Below are positions 21,985 through 34,952 of a stretch of DNA of 64,000 nucleotides, piece after piece. Position numbers and translations under genes: made by a program. The DNA lies in NCBI GenBank assembly GCA_034509735.1, contig JACGWO010000005.1:13443264-13507263 (forward strand), in the 5' to 3' direction. The notes under the pieces were generated by a model. That model saw only the letters and a program-made list of their open reading frames with translations. It had not been told where the DNA came from and searched no databases. The DNA comes from Sesamum alatum. Lineage: Eukaryota > Streptophyta > Magnoliopsida > Lamiales > Pedaliaceae. Position 1 is the stretch's first letter. The number at the start of each line of letters is the position of its first letter.

Positions 21985-24146
21985 TGTTGGAATAGGTGAC
22001 CAGAAAGCCAATAGGTTTGGCAATTTGTGACCTATCCGACAACTTGATGTGAATGTAATATTATTATGTGATGAATAAGATGAGTATTCGTCACCAATGG
22101 TACCTTCTTTGTTGCGCTCATCTTACATTTGTTAAAATGGTGTTTAACTTATATCGCAACAAAGCCCACAGACCATGGATAACAACTCGTGCAGTTGGGC
22201 CACGCATTGGATGGTGGTCATGAAACCAACTGATTAAGAGTTGGGTCTGAAACGTTCCAAGTCGAGGACCTCGAGACAGGGCATCGAGAGTCCTATTGAG
22301 ACTTGCATCAAGAGTCGTGTTCATTGGATGAGTGCCGTGTTTCATCGGCGACAGGCGTGGGACGCCTACACGGTCTTGATGGGTTGGTCGACTGGGGTCG
22401 AGCCGACTGGACTGACTCGCGGGGATCATCATATGGAAGCCTTGGAGGCTTGGTCGGTATGATTGGATTCCCCGGTTCCGATAGTACGGGAGTAATCCTC
22501 AGACTTGAGGAATCATGGCAGTCACGTGCACAGGACGGCTGTATCTTGGATCTGGCGAGAGGTGATCATTCTGTAAGATGATCATTATAAGCCTTGTCCA
22601 GTGCAGTCGGAATGTGTAGCGAGGACGGTGGATTCCAAGAAGAGGATCCGTCCCTGTCAGTATGTGACAGAGGTATCTCCTATGCACTCGGAGACACGTT
22701 CATGCTGTTTGAAGCTATGGCCACAGTGGTTGGTCGAACAGGGAATGGTTTCCTGTGTCGACGCAATGAAGCATACGTGGTCTCGAGTATTAAGCATAGA
22801 TGCCTAGTCAAGGATGGGAACCGACGCCCAATTCCATACCCTAGACTAAGGCCGGGAGACGGTAGACGGAAGGATCGTACCCGTACGGAATCGGCGCCTA
22901 AATGTTCACGCCAATTCACCTAGTCTCTAGTGCCATGGACCGTTGCTAGACGGCCACCATGGTAACGGGCCCTTGTGGGACACGGGCCCAAGTCTAGCTG
23001 AGGGTGAACCTAAAGGGTCACACACAAATCACCGAGGAGGTTGAGAGATCGACTTGGAGTCAATCTCGAAGGATAAAATAAGTAATTGGATTACTTAAGG
23101 GAAAGTCCATTGGATGGACGGGCCGATATTGTATCGGGCTTTCATTTAATCAGTAAATTGGATTTTTGATTAAATATGGAAAGTTGAGATGTTGAGACGT
23201 TGGATCTTTTAATTGGATTAAAAGATCAACGGGAATAATTTAAGTGGACATTAAATTGGATTTAATATTGGGTTCGTCGTAATTTGATTACGATAAAAAC
23301 CCGGTCCGTTAATTAAACATAGCCGACATGCTCCCTTGGAGGAAGCAAAATCAGCCATGTTTCATGCTAGGTGGTATGTTGACTTGTCTCTTTTGGAAAG
23401 AGACAAATCAACTCCAATCAAGCTCTTCCCTTTTGGTATGATTTGATCATACCATAAATTTTGGGAGGCTTGATTGAAGAATTGATGGTGATTGATTGGA
23501 ATGAATCTAGACATCCTTGGATGAACCTAGACACATTCCAATAATCACATTAATTATGTATATATATATTAGAATATACAACACCTAGCATAAGTGATTC
23601 ATTATTCATCTTTTTCTAGGAAAAAGAGAAGACAAAAATCCTCTCCTCTCTCTCAATTTTCGTGCTCCCTCCCTCTCTTACACTTGTGTTCTTCACTTGA
23701 TTTTGAATCAAGAAGAAGAACAAAGTAAGTTTAAGAGAACACTAATTCATAGTGTTCTTCTCTTAAACCGATTCCTTCCTAAACCCGTTCTTTTCTAGCA
23801 AGAAGAACGTGTGTTTCTTCCGGTGTGGTGTGGATCACCTTTGCAGAATCCATACGTTTGGATTTCGTGAGCATTCCGGAGAAGGAACAACGCTAGTAGC
23901 CGGGAGCATACGCTAAACAATCAAAGGTAACGGTTTATTACGCTTTGATTGATTCCATTTATATATCTATGCCCTATGTGTTTAAATATATGTTTTAATA
24001 TTTACACATCCTACATCGAACGCCCGGTTGAGCACCCAAGGGTACACCCCTTGGGATTCGCGTATTTTGAATTTTATTTAAATTTACGCACTTTCCACGC
24101 TTTCTCGCTTCCGCTCGCGCTCCCGGGCGGATCCGCTTGTCCTTCA
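21985..24146 (+). repeat. Element A 5' LTR
   Basis: 2162 bp from TGTTGGAATAGG to CCTTCA. About 65 bp present in the 3' LTR (near 30895-30960) are missing at about 23310, between short TTAA repeats. TATA-like stretch at about 23558-23570, stem-loops at 22967-22989 and 24035-24055. Confidence 0.95.
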
Positions 24147-25974
24147 AGTGGTATCAGAGCCCGGTTCGATGTAAGGGGCATAGATCTATGTGTTTGGCAT
24201 GATCTACTTGCTTTTAAATGGCTTTATTGGCATGTTAGATTACATAAATATGTGAATAATATGATGATTCAATTGTTTGGATTTAATGGACTTTTGGCAT
24301 GCTTAATTTTGTTAGATTGGATCTAAAATTGCATGCTTATTTTCAGAATAATATTAATTTTATTGTGCTGAAACAGTTTTGAAAAAAAAAAAAAAAAAAA
24401 ATTTTGGTCGGGCCGGCAGTGGCCGCGCGCAGGCGGGCGCCTGCGCGCGCGCCATGCGCGCGGACGCTGGGCACAGGCGCGCAGGCTTGCTGCCTGCGCG
24501 CGCGCGCGCTGGCCTGTGCGCGCGGGCGGCCGGCCAGCACAACGGCTGGGCCGTTTTGTGCCGTTTTTCGACTTTTTCCGGAAAATTCGATTTTCTGTAT
24601 TTTCTGCACAATATTCTGAAAATATATTAATTTTGCATTTTTGATTTTGGGATAATTGGATTATTCCTTGAATTAAATTTGCTTAATTAATTTGGGATTA
24701 ATACATGCATTGGATGCATTGTGTAAAATGTCCATTAAATTTAAAATTTGAATTTTGCATATTATTTATATATTTATGCTTTTGTGATGTTGGACATCAC
24801 TTGGATATTTGGAATATCCATTGGTTATTTATGCATGATTATTTGGAATAATTATGTTATGTGAGTTGATGGAATCAACATGGGATGATCACAAAGCCCT
24901 AGACCTTGTGTATGGATGAATGAATGTTTACTTATTTTCTGTTGGGTGGGGCCTGCGTGCCTCTTGTTCTTGGGACTATCATCTCCCGTATTTTCAGCCT
25001 CATGATGTTAAGGCTTGTTTTCCTTATTACCAATGTATTACTTTCAGTTGTAATGAGAGTAGATAGGATTGGTGAGGTTTTCAATTTTAACAAGCAATTG
25101 GAGTCGGAGACCTCAAGGAGGAGCATCAAGGCATGAAACAAGAAGCACTTCAAGGCCCATTGGAATGACAATGGGTTTATTATTATTGTAATAATTTAGG
25201 ACCACCCTAGACAGACCATAGACTCACTGCGGGCTCAGTGGGTCGCATAGGTTGGGCTTGTGATCATCCTAACAGGGGTATGCTATGTTTTCTGCATGCG
25301 GCGTATTTATTTATCGCTTTGAATATTGGATATTTATGCATGCTAAAACACCATAATGTGATGAGGTCTCGGTCATACACAAACTCTCATTTGGTTGGAC
25401 CAAATTAAATATTAGGCCCAGAACGGACTTGGATCAAAATGGTATTTTGGTCTGTCCGAGCCTTCCATCCACAGCAATGTGGTGAGGAAGCTACCACTAC
25501 CCAAGTGTGGTCTCATGAGTCGTGGCACACTTGGACTAGGGGAAAGCTGCACTATTGTTGTGAACAAAAGGACTGCGCTCGCTGTTTCCCTGTCTCACGA
25601 GTCGTGGGGGGCGACAGTTTGAGGCATGATTTGGTTGATGGGTCGGGCCCAACACTGAGTAACATGGTTCGCTTGGAGTCCTCGGAACCATGCGAATAGG
25701 TGAGGCAAAATATCTTGGGAATCTCATTGGATGAGAATGATATTGGATATCTCCTACGAGGTCTTCTTCATGTGAATCGTAAAAGCGGGGCATGGAGATT
25801 ACGCTTGTGGATCCCAAGCCCACTAGGAAATGATTTCCCGAAACTCTGCTTGAGAGTGGCGGACTTTCGTATAAATAGTGGGAGGGTTAAAGACTAAAAG
25901 ACCAAGTCTTCAACTTGAACAATAATGTTACCATCATCTGCTAATTTCTGCTTTACATTTTCATTAATGTAGAT
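24147..25974 (+). other. Element A leader with primer site and GC-rich island
   Basis: TGGTATCAGAGC at 24149-24160 is the tRNA-Met primer site. A run of A (about 24382-24401) precedes a GC-rich island of alternating CG (24407-24556). The remainder is shared with element D. A TATAAATAGTGGGAGG stretch lies near 25871, about 100 bp before gag. No convincing gene. Confidence 0.85.
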
Positions 25975-26866
25975 ATGTCTAAGAACCCGTTAACCATAAT
26001 TCTTGAGACTAACAAATTCAACGGAACGAACTACTCGGACTGGCTGAGAAACCTGAGGATTGTCCTCGGTTTCGAGAACCAAGGCTACGTCTTGGACGAG
26101 CCGCCACCGAGCGACTTACCGAAGGGGTCCATGCCTGAAGAACGTTTGACGTTCGAGAAATGGCATGAGGACAACCGGAAAGTACGCAGTATCATACTGG
26201 CTTCGATGTCTAACGACATCCAGAAGCAGTATGAGAGGCTGGACAACGTCTCCGCCATAATGCTCCGCATGAACGAGGTTTATGCGGTTCCGGATAGGCA
26301 TATTAGATATGCCGCCACAAAAGCATTCTTTGGCACCAAGCTCGCTGAAGGAGCGTCTGTACAGAGTCATGGGGTCAAGATGCTCTCCCTAGTGGAGAAA
26401 CTCGAGGACCTTAAAGCTGGGCTTAACAATGACACGTACATTGACGTAATCCTCCAGTCGCTTCCTCCATCCTATGACCCGTTTGTTGTAAACTACAACA
26501 TGAATGGACTTGAGAAGTCTATTCATGAGTTGATCAACATGCTAGTCCAATACGAGGCAACGACCCACAAGTTGGCGCCGGCAGTATTGATAGGAGAGGC
26601 TTCGACCTCCAAGGTGAAGGCAAGAGGGCCGGACGTTGGAAGAGGAAGAAGGGCAAAGGGAAGACGGTTGTGGCCCCTGCTCACGCTCCGGGCGTCCCTG
26701 TTGCTCCGGTTGGACCGAGCAAAAGGAAAGGAAAGGCCCGTGGTTCTCAGCGGTCCAAGGCAAATGATGTCTGCATGCATTGCCAAGGGAAAGGGCATTG
26801 GAAAAGGGAGTGCTCACAACTCCTCTCCAACCCAGGTGTGTTTGTGGTTGAAGTTAATATGATTAC
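25975..26866 (+). pseudogene. Element A gag, frameshifted
   Basis: ATG at 25975 gives MSKNPLTIILETNKFNGTNY, the same start as B and D. The core is open for about 215 codons. Compared with element D (near 37672), one base is missing near 26623, so the zinc knuckle CMHCQGKGHWKREC (26772-26813) is read in the frame of pol (26670 onward) and not in the gag frame. Gag from this copy would lack its nucleic-acid-binding knuckle. Confidence 0.9.
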
Positions 26867-29552
26867 TAATTCTGCTTCATGGGTATTGGATACCGGGTGT
26901 GGTGCTCACATCTGCAATGATTTGCAGACACTGCAAAGAAGCAGAAGGCTAACCAAGGATGAGATGATCCTGAGGCTAGGCGATGGCAAGGCCGTTGCTG
27001 CGGAGGCCGTAGGATCACTAGAGTTAGCCATTAGTAGTCATGTTAGGATTGTACTGAATGACTGTTTCTATGTACCTAGCATGATTAAAAACATTGTTTC
27101 CATCCCGGTCCTTGATAAGGAGGGATATGAATTTACCATCAATAAAAACGGTTTTTTCATTATCAAAGATGGTATTTCTCATTTGCTTGGTACATTGGTC
27201 AACGGTCTGTACATACTTCAACAGTCTAATTGGATTATGACTGCAGAACACAAACGAAAACGTGATGATCATAATAACGCACAGATATGGCATGCGAGGT
27301 TAGGTCATATCTCTAAAGATAGGATAAAAAGGTTGGTGGACTCAAAGAGTCTAGAAATAGACGATTTGGACAACCTACCGACCTGCGAATCCTGTCTAAA
27401 GGGAAAGACGACCAAGAAACCCTTTGTTGGACAAAGTACGCTAGCCAGTAGTCTGTTGGATTTGATCCATACAGATGTCTGTGGTCCACTAAATACTCAG
27501 GCTAGAGGTGGGTACTCGTACTTCATAACCTTTACCGATGATCACTCACGGTATGGTTATGTTTACCTGATGAGGTACAAGTCTGAAGCCTTTGGAAGGT
27601 TTAAAGAATACAGACTTGAAGTAGAGAACCAAACCGGTCGAAAGATCAAAGCCCTTCGGTCGGACCGAGGTGGAGAGTATTTGAGTGGTGAGTTTACTGA
27701 TTATTTAAAAGAGAATGGGATTCTCTCTCAGTGGACCCCTCCTGGAACACCGCAGCTTAATGGTGTGTCTGAAAGGAGGAATCGGACCTTGTTGGACATG
27801 GTCCGATCCATGATGAGTTTTACCGAACTACCCCTTTCCTTCTGGGGATACGCTCTTGAGACGGCGGCCAAAGTTTTGAACTTGGCGCCATCTAAAAGGG
27901 TATCCCAGACGCCATATGAGATGTGGCATGGCAAGCCGGCCTCCTACAAATACTTGAAAGTGTGGGGTTGCCCCGCATATGTCAAGAGATTAGTGGGAGA
28001 TAAACTGGACTCGAGGTCTAGTTTATGCAGGTTTATCGGCTATCCAAAAGAAACTGCGGGGTATTATTTCTATGATCCCTCCGAGCAAAAGGTTTTTGTC
28101 TCGCGAAACGCAGTGTTCTTGGAAAAAGGTTTTCCATCGGATAGTCGACGCGATGAGGTACTCCTTGAGGAATCAAGTGAGGTACCCCATGAGGCGGCAG
28201 TGACATCTGAGCCAGTGGTTCCCACTGATATTGTTCCAGTCCTCCGTAGGTCGGCCAGAGTATCCCATGAACCTGATAGGTATGGATTTCTGGGCCTGAC
28301 CGGTCAGTTGGATAATGATCCAAAGACGTACGGAGAAGCGATGTCGGACATCGATTCGGACAAGTGGCTTGAGGCCATGAAATCCGAGATGGACTCGATG
28401 GGTACAAACAAGGTTTGGACCCTAGCAGATCCACCAAAAGGGGTTAAACCCGAAGCTGGAACATACGTTCTGATGAAGTCATACGGGGATATGATTTCAT
28501 CAAGAACGAGTCCGATCCTTGTGTATACAAGAAGATCAGTGGGAGCTCAGTTGCGTTTTTGGTGCTTTACGTGGATGACATCTTGCTCATTGGGAATGAT
28601 GCTAAGATGTTGGTACCACTAAAGCTTGGTTGTCAGCGCAATTCTCCATGAAGGACATGGGCAAGGCATCCTACATCCTTGGCATCAAGATCTACAGGGA
28701 TGGATCTAGAAGGATGTTAGGAATGGCCCGATCCTCGTACATTGAGAAAGTCTTGAAGAGATTCAAGATGGAGAACTCAAAACGAGGATTCCTTCCTATG
28801 AGGCATGGGATTAAGTTATCCAAGAAGCAGTCTCCTAAGACTGATGAGGAGCTTAAACGGATGTTGGACATCCCCTATGCTTCAGCTGTAGGCAGCATAC
28901 AGTATGTTGTTCAGTGCACTAGACTTGATGTAGCTTTCGCTTTGAGCGTAACTAGTCGATATCAGTCGTGTGCCGGGAAGGCACACTGGAGTGCAGTCAA
29001 GACTATCCTGAAGTACCTAAAAAGGACTAAGGACATGTTCTTAATCTACGGTGGTGGAGAGTTGATACTGGAAGGCTAATAGCGACACTAGCTTCCAGTC
29101 GGATGACGAAGATGCCAAGTCTCAATTCGGTTTTTGTATTTAGACTATATGGTGGCGTGGTTACTTGGAAGGGTTCCAAGTAGGCTACCACGGCGGACTC
29201 CACGATAGAGTTTTTGAATACATAGCGGCTTTGGAAGCTGCTAAGGAGTGGTTTGGTTGATGAGCTACATCCAAGGGTTGGATGTAGTACCTAGCATTGC
29301 TAAGCCTGTAATTGTCTTTTATGATAACAACGGGACGATAGCGCTAGCAAAGGAACCGAGATCTCATCACGATCCAAGCATATTCTTAGACGCTACCATC
29401 TCTTAGAGAGATGGATAGTAGGACTGACGTTCGATTGGACCGAGTCAGCTCCGCAGAAAACATAGCAGATCCACTTGCTAAGCCCATGTCGCAAGTTGCC
29501 CATACTCACCATCTGAATAAGAGGTTCGAGGTCAATGGGTGATTGGCTTTAG
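26670..29552 (+). pseudogene. Element A pol with internal RT deletion
   Basis: Open from 26670 to 28622: knuckle, protease SWVLDTGCGAHICND, integrase zinc region, integrase core and the start of RT (VWTLADPPKGVKP). At about 28449 roughly 340 bp present in D (39507-39846) are missing, with CCC at both edges. This removes motifs such as WQMDVKT and shifts the frame, so the YVDD box (about 28569) is out of frame. RNase H continues in 28630-29079. A second single-base loss is near 28612. The usual stop TAG lies at 29550-29552 before the polypurine tract. Confidence 0.9.
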
Positions 29553-29566
29553 GTCAAGTGGGAGAT

Positions 29567-31797
29567 TGTTGGAATAGGTGACCAGAAAGCCAATAGGTTT
29601 GGCAATTTGTAACCTATCCGACAACTTGATGTGAATGTAATATTATTATGTGATGAATAAGATGAGTATTCGTCACCAATGGTACCTTCTTTGTTGCGCT
29701 CATCTTACATTTGTTAAAATGGTGTTTAACTTATATCGCAACAAAGCCCACAGACCATGGATAACAACTCGTGCAGTTGGGCCACGCATTGGATGGTGGT
29801 CATGAAACCAACTGATTAAGAGTTGGGTCTGAAACGTTCCAAGTCGAGGACCTCGAGACAGGGCATCGAGAGTCCTATTGAGACTTGCATCAAGAGTCGT
29901 GTTCATTGGATGAGTGCCGTGTTTCATCGGCGACAGGCGTGGGACGCCTACACGGTCTTGATGGGTTGGTCGACTGGGGTCGAGCCGACTGGACTGACTC
30001 GTGGGGATCATCATATGGAAGCCTTGGAGGCTTGGTCGGTATGATTGGATTCCCCGGTTCCGATAGTATGGGAGTAATCCTCAGACTTGAGGAATCATGG
30101 CAGTCACGTGCACAGGACGGCTGTATCTTGGATCTGGCGAGAGGTGATCATTCTATAAGATGATCATTATAAGCCTTGTCCAGTGCAGTCGGAATGTGTA
30201 GCGAGGACGGTGGATTCCAAGAAGAGGATCCGTCCCCTGTCAGTATGTGACAGAGGTATCTCCTATGCACTCGGAGACACGTTCATGCTGTTTGAAGTTG
30301 TGGCCACAGTGGTTGGTCGAACAGGGAATGGTTTCCTGTGTCGACGCAATGAAGCATACGTGGTCTCGAGTATTAAGCATAGATGCCTAGTCAAGGATGG
30401 GAACCGACGCCCAATTCCATACCCTAGACTAAGGCCGGGAGACAGTAGACGGAAGGATCATACCCGTACGGAATCGGCGCCTAAATGTTCACGCCAATTC
30501 ACCTAGTCTCTAGTGCCATGGACCGTTGCTAGACGGCCACCCATGGTAACGGGCCCTTGTGGGACACGGGCCCAAGTCTAGCTGAGGGTGAACCTAAAGG
30601 GTCACACACAAATCACCGAGGAGGTTGAGAGATCGACTTGGAGTCAATCTCGAAGGATAAAATAAGTAATTGGATTACTTAAGGGAAAGTCCATTGGATG
30701 GACGGGCCGATATTGTATCGGGCTTTCATTTAATTAGTAAATTGGATTTTTGATTAAATATGGAAAGTTGAGATGTTGAGACGTTGGATCTTTTAATTGG
30801 ATTAAAAGATCAACAGGAATAATTTAAGTGGACATTAAATTGGATTTAATATTGGGTTCGTCGTAATTGGATTACGATAAAACCCAGTCCGTTAAATTAT
30901 ACCCGAGAGGAGAAATAATTCCTAATTTGGAATAGGAAGAAGTTGGACTTCTTCCCTTAATTAAACATAGCCGACATGCTCCCTTGGAGGAAGCAAAATC
31001 AGCCATGTTTCATGCTAGGTGGTATGTTGACTTGTCTCTTTTGGAAAGAGACAAATCAACTCCAATCAAGCTCTTCCCTTTTGATATGATTTGATCATAC
31101 CATAAATTTTGGTAGGCTTGATTGAAGAATTGATGGTGATTGATTGGAATGAATCTAGACATCCTTGGATGAACCTAGACACATTCCAATAATCACATTA
31201 ATTATGTATATATATATATTAGAATATACAACACCTAGCATAAGTGATTCATTATTCATCTTTTTTCTAGGAAAAAGAGAAGACAAAAATCCTTTCCTCT
31301 CTCTCAATTTTCGTGCTCCCTCCCTCTCTTACACTTGTGTTCTTCACTTGATTTTGAATCAAGAAGAAGAACAAAGTAAGTTTAAGAGAACACTAATTCA
31401 TAGTGTTCTTCTCTTAAACCGATTCCTTCCTAAACCCGTTCTTTTCTAGCAAGAAGAACGTGTGTTTCTTCCGGTGTGGTGTGGATCACCTTTGGAGAAT
31501 CCATACGTTTGGATTTCGTGAGCATTCCGGAGAAGGAACAACGCTAGTAGCCGGGAGCATACGCTAAACAATCAAAGGTAACGGTTTATTACGCTTTGAT
31601 TGATTCCATTTATATATCTATGCCCTATGTGTTTAAATATATGTTTTAATATTTACACATCCTACATCGAACGCCCGGTTGAGCACCCAAGGGTACACCC
31701 CTTGGGATTCGCGTATTTTGAATTTTATTTAAATTTACGCACTTTCCACGCTTTCTCGCTTCCGCTCGCGCTCCCGGGCGGATCCGCTTGTCCTTCA
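29567..31797 (+). repeat. Element A 3' LTR
   Basis: 2231 bp, preceded by polypurine AAGTGGGAGAT (29556-29566). It keeps the about 65 bp lost from the 5' LTR. Stem-loop at 31686-31706, TATA-like stretch 31206-31220, terminus CCTTCA at 31797. Confidence 0.95.
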
Positions 31798-32957
31798 ACC
31801 ACGCTATTAACCCAAAGCAGCTTCCTCACTATGCCATAGATTGGAAGGCATGGACAAACTCCTAGAGTTCATGTCCACTTTGTCTAGGGTCTAATATTTT
31901 GACATTGGTCCAACCAATGTGAGAGTAAGTAATGACCGAGATCTCAAATAAATAAATATCTACACATGCATCCATAATGCGTAAATAAACCATCCATAGC
32001 AGTTATACGATAAATAAACAACCCATTCATCCATCATCATAACCACATGCAAAATTAAAGCCTAGCACGCCCCTGTTGGATGATCACGAGCCCGAATCCT
32101 ATGCGACCCACTGAGCCCGCAGTGGATCTATCGTCAATCTAGGGTTGGTCCTATACTATTACATTAATAGTAACCCAATCATCATGCTGATGGGCCTTGG
32201 TCTCTTTCTCTTTCTTCACTTCATGGAAAACTCCAAGGAACCTACCGTCTGGGCTCTCCATGTGGTCCTTCCTTCTTCTCCATCAATTACAAAAAATAGA
32301 AACCTCACTCCTAGTCTACTCTCATTACATATTAAAAAATAGAAACCCCAGCGAAAACCCGGGGGGAGTACATAAGGAGGGAGGTAGAATGCCTTATTAT
32401 TCCAAGGCAACTAGAAAGAGAGAAGGAGAAAGCAGTAAAAGAGGCACACAGGCCCAACAGAAAATAAAACCATACATCCGGTCTAGGGCTCGCGATCATC
32501 CATTTCCATCAGACACACATAATCACATGATCCAATCATATAATTACAATATACCAACAACATATGATTTCCAATCATGAATATCCTATATAATAAATGA
32601 ATATGTGCACAACGTGTGAAAAAATAAAAAAACAAATATTGGTAATATTATTTTCTCGTTTTAGGAAAACCTTTCCTCATTATTTTAAGTAAAATAACCC
32701 CGGGATTCCAAATCCAATTTATTTTACTCCTAAAATAATTTCTTTAGAAAAATAGGCATAATTGAACCAAAAACGATTTTTCAGAATTAATTCAAAATTA
32801 AAACTGAAAATAATTAAAAAAATAAAAGAAAAAACACTGCTAGGGTTTTGAAACCCTAGCAGCAGCAGCCGCCGCCGCCGGCAGCGGCCCGCCGGCACGC
32901 GCAGAGGGCAGCAGGCTCAGCCTACCGCCCCTGCGCGCGCGCAGGCGTTGCCTGGCT
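31798..32957 (-). other. Element B leader, LTR-proximal part, with GC-rich island and lost primer site
   Basis: Starts with the second ACCAC copy and reads, in reverse, as copia leader. A GC-rich island spans about 32857-32957 and directly abuts the 5' LTR. The last about 11-13 bp of that LTR, the primer site and the leader part expected between them are missing, so B could not be primed. Confidence 0.8.
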
Positions 32958-34947
32958 GGTGGATCGTCCCGGGAATTGCGCGAATGCAGAAGCGCGATAA
33001 AAATAAACATACAAAAATAAAGCATGCTTTTTAATTTAAAAGAACACGCTCAAGGGGTGTGCCCTTGAGGTTCCCGGGCGTTCGGTCTATCTCATGATCA
33101 TAAAGCATGTAAAGAAGTCATGGAGGCCATAGAGTTGAAAATTAAAGAGGGACGAAAAAGTAAAACGAGACCTACCCGTTGTCGTTTTCGTCTTCAACGG
33201 CTACTCGCGTTGTTCCCCGTTTTGCACCGAGATCTCGTTCTTGAGACCCTCTAAATCGTGACACACGATCCACCCATGCAATCTTGCACGTCGTGCTAGC
33301 AACGAACAAGTGTATAATTTTTTTTGGAGTGGACGAATCAATAAAACGTTATCAATTAACGGTATTGGTTCGTCTAAGTTCTAATGTTCCAAGAACAAAA
33401 AGAACTAAAAAATATTTTCTTCTTGGAGAGAGAGAGAGGGGCGGACGAGAGGTATGGAGAGGGGAGAGTGTGTGTTGTGTGTGTTGTGTGTGTTTTCAAG
33501 AATCATCATCCTACAATTGTTGGAAGCTAGAGGTTTATATAGAGGAGGAGTTTAATCCTCTTTAAACTCCAACTCTAAGTACTCTAATTTGACTAGGATT
33601 TTGACCTAGTCAAAGTCCTAGTCAAACTAGTGTTTGACCTAGTCAAACGAATCCTAGCCTTCCATCTCCCCTTTCCATCTCAACCGTTGATTTTAATTTA
33701 ATGGAATATTTAAATCCCATTAAATATTCCAAAAGGCTAAAAGAATAAATATAATATAATAAATAAATATTATTATTTATTCTAAGCCCATTAAATCAAC
33801 CCTTTTTAATAAATCCTATTTATTAATTTAATTCCCTTTATCAAATAGAAGGAATTAATTTCTCCAAGAAAATATAGGACCCGATTAAATCTAATTTAAT
33901 CATTCCTTTACTCCAATATTTAATTCCAAATTAAATACTAAGTGTGTGTGGATAGTGTGTGACTCTTTAGGTTCACCATTCAGCTAGACTTGGTCGGATT
34001 CCTAGAATCTGCCCGTTACCATGGGTGGCCATCTAGCAACGGTCCATGGCACTAGAGACTAGGTGAAATATTCGGGGATGAACATTTAGGCTCTAACAGT
34101 ACACTTGTCCTTCTGTCTTCGGTCTCATCACTTAGAGTCTAGGGCACGGAAAAAGCAGGTACCCATTTTGGACCTAAGTGTCGGTCTGTCCTTACTAAAC
34201 GCTGCAAGGGAAACCTTTCCCTTCTGTTCAGTTACTGTGGCCACAGATTTCAGGGACAAGACACAGAGCATACATGAGACTCAACTGTCAACACCTTTTG
34301 ACAGGAGACAGATACTTTCTTGGAAACTACTGTCACTTTTTACACCCGAGCTGCACTAGACATAGCTTATGACTACTCAAGAGTATTTTGGCAATCTCTC
34401 ACCATATCTAAGATACAAACCTGATGCACAGGTAAACTCAGCAGTTCCTGGACTTGGCCTGTACCGTTGGAACCGGGAATACACGTCATACCTTGCTGAC
34501 CATACTCAAGGTCCTCCGTAAGACGGATCCCGCGAGTCACCTCAGTCAGCTGCTTCCTAGCACGCTGAACCACTAACACTGCTTAGACGACCTTCGTCAC
34601 CCGTCGATGAAATACGACAGCAGATGCTTAGTGCAAGTCTCAAAGGGAATCCCGGTACCCATTTTCGGGATTCCTTGACTTGGAGATTTCCGAACTGATT
34701 CGGCGAGATTGATTTCATGGACCTACCTCCAAGTGTAGTCCCAGTCCCCGAAATCGTTTCTCAGTCCGTGGGCTTTGTTTGCGTAGTGAACAGAAATGTA
34801 ATTGCAGATAAGTGAACGTAAACAAAGTATTGCCATTTGAATTTTCACTTCTTTATTCATAAATGTTTTATCAAATACCAAAGAATTGTCTAGACATAGG
34901 TTACATATTCCTGCCAAAATTGGCTTACATGGCCACCTATTCTAACA
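32958..34947 (-). repeat. Element B 5' LTR
   Basis: 1990 bp, nearly identical to 15497-17487 but lacking the last bases of the LTR (element orientation). Starts TGTTAGAATAGG at 34947. Stem-loop at 33049-33069. Confidence 0.9.
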
Positions 34948-34952
34948 AGTGG

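Larger units (their letters stand above)
21985..31797 (+). mobile_element. Element A: full-length Ty1/copia retrotransposon, youngest insertion
   Basis: 9813 bp, 5' LTR 21985-24146, PBS 24149, leader to 25974, gag-pol 25975-29552, polypurine tract 29556-29566, 3' LTR 29567-31797. The perfect duplication ACCAC (21980-21984 and 31798-31802) shows integrase-mediated insertion. The LTRs differ by a small number of point changes by eye, plus one deletion. Despite its youth it is non-autonomous: gag is frameshifted and a block of RT is deleted. Confidence 0.95.
15497..34947 (-). mobile_element. Element B: Ty1/copia retrotransposon, minus strand
   Basis: 3' LTR 15497-17487, polypurine tract 17488-17498, pol 17503-20639, gag 20649-21510, leader 21511-21984 plus 31803-32957, 5' LTR 32958-34947. 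The 5-bp duplication AGTGG flanks it (15492-15496 and 34948-34952). Element A sits in its leader. The two LTRs look nearly identical, so insertion was fairly recent. Coding is almost intact but has a few frameshifts, and the primer site has been deleted. Confidence 0.9.

Noticed and set aside
24382..24401. Run of A before the GC-rich island in element A, as a possible processed-RNA tail.
   Set aside because: Shorter A-rich tracts occur at the same place in D and E, so it is part of the leader and not a captured retrocopy end.
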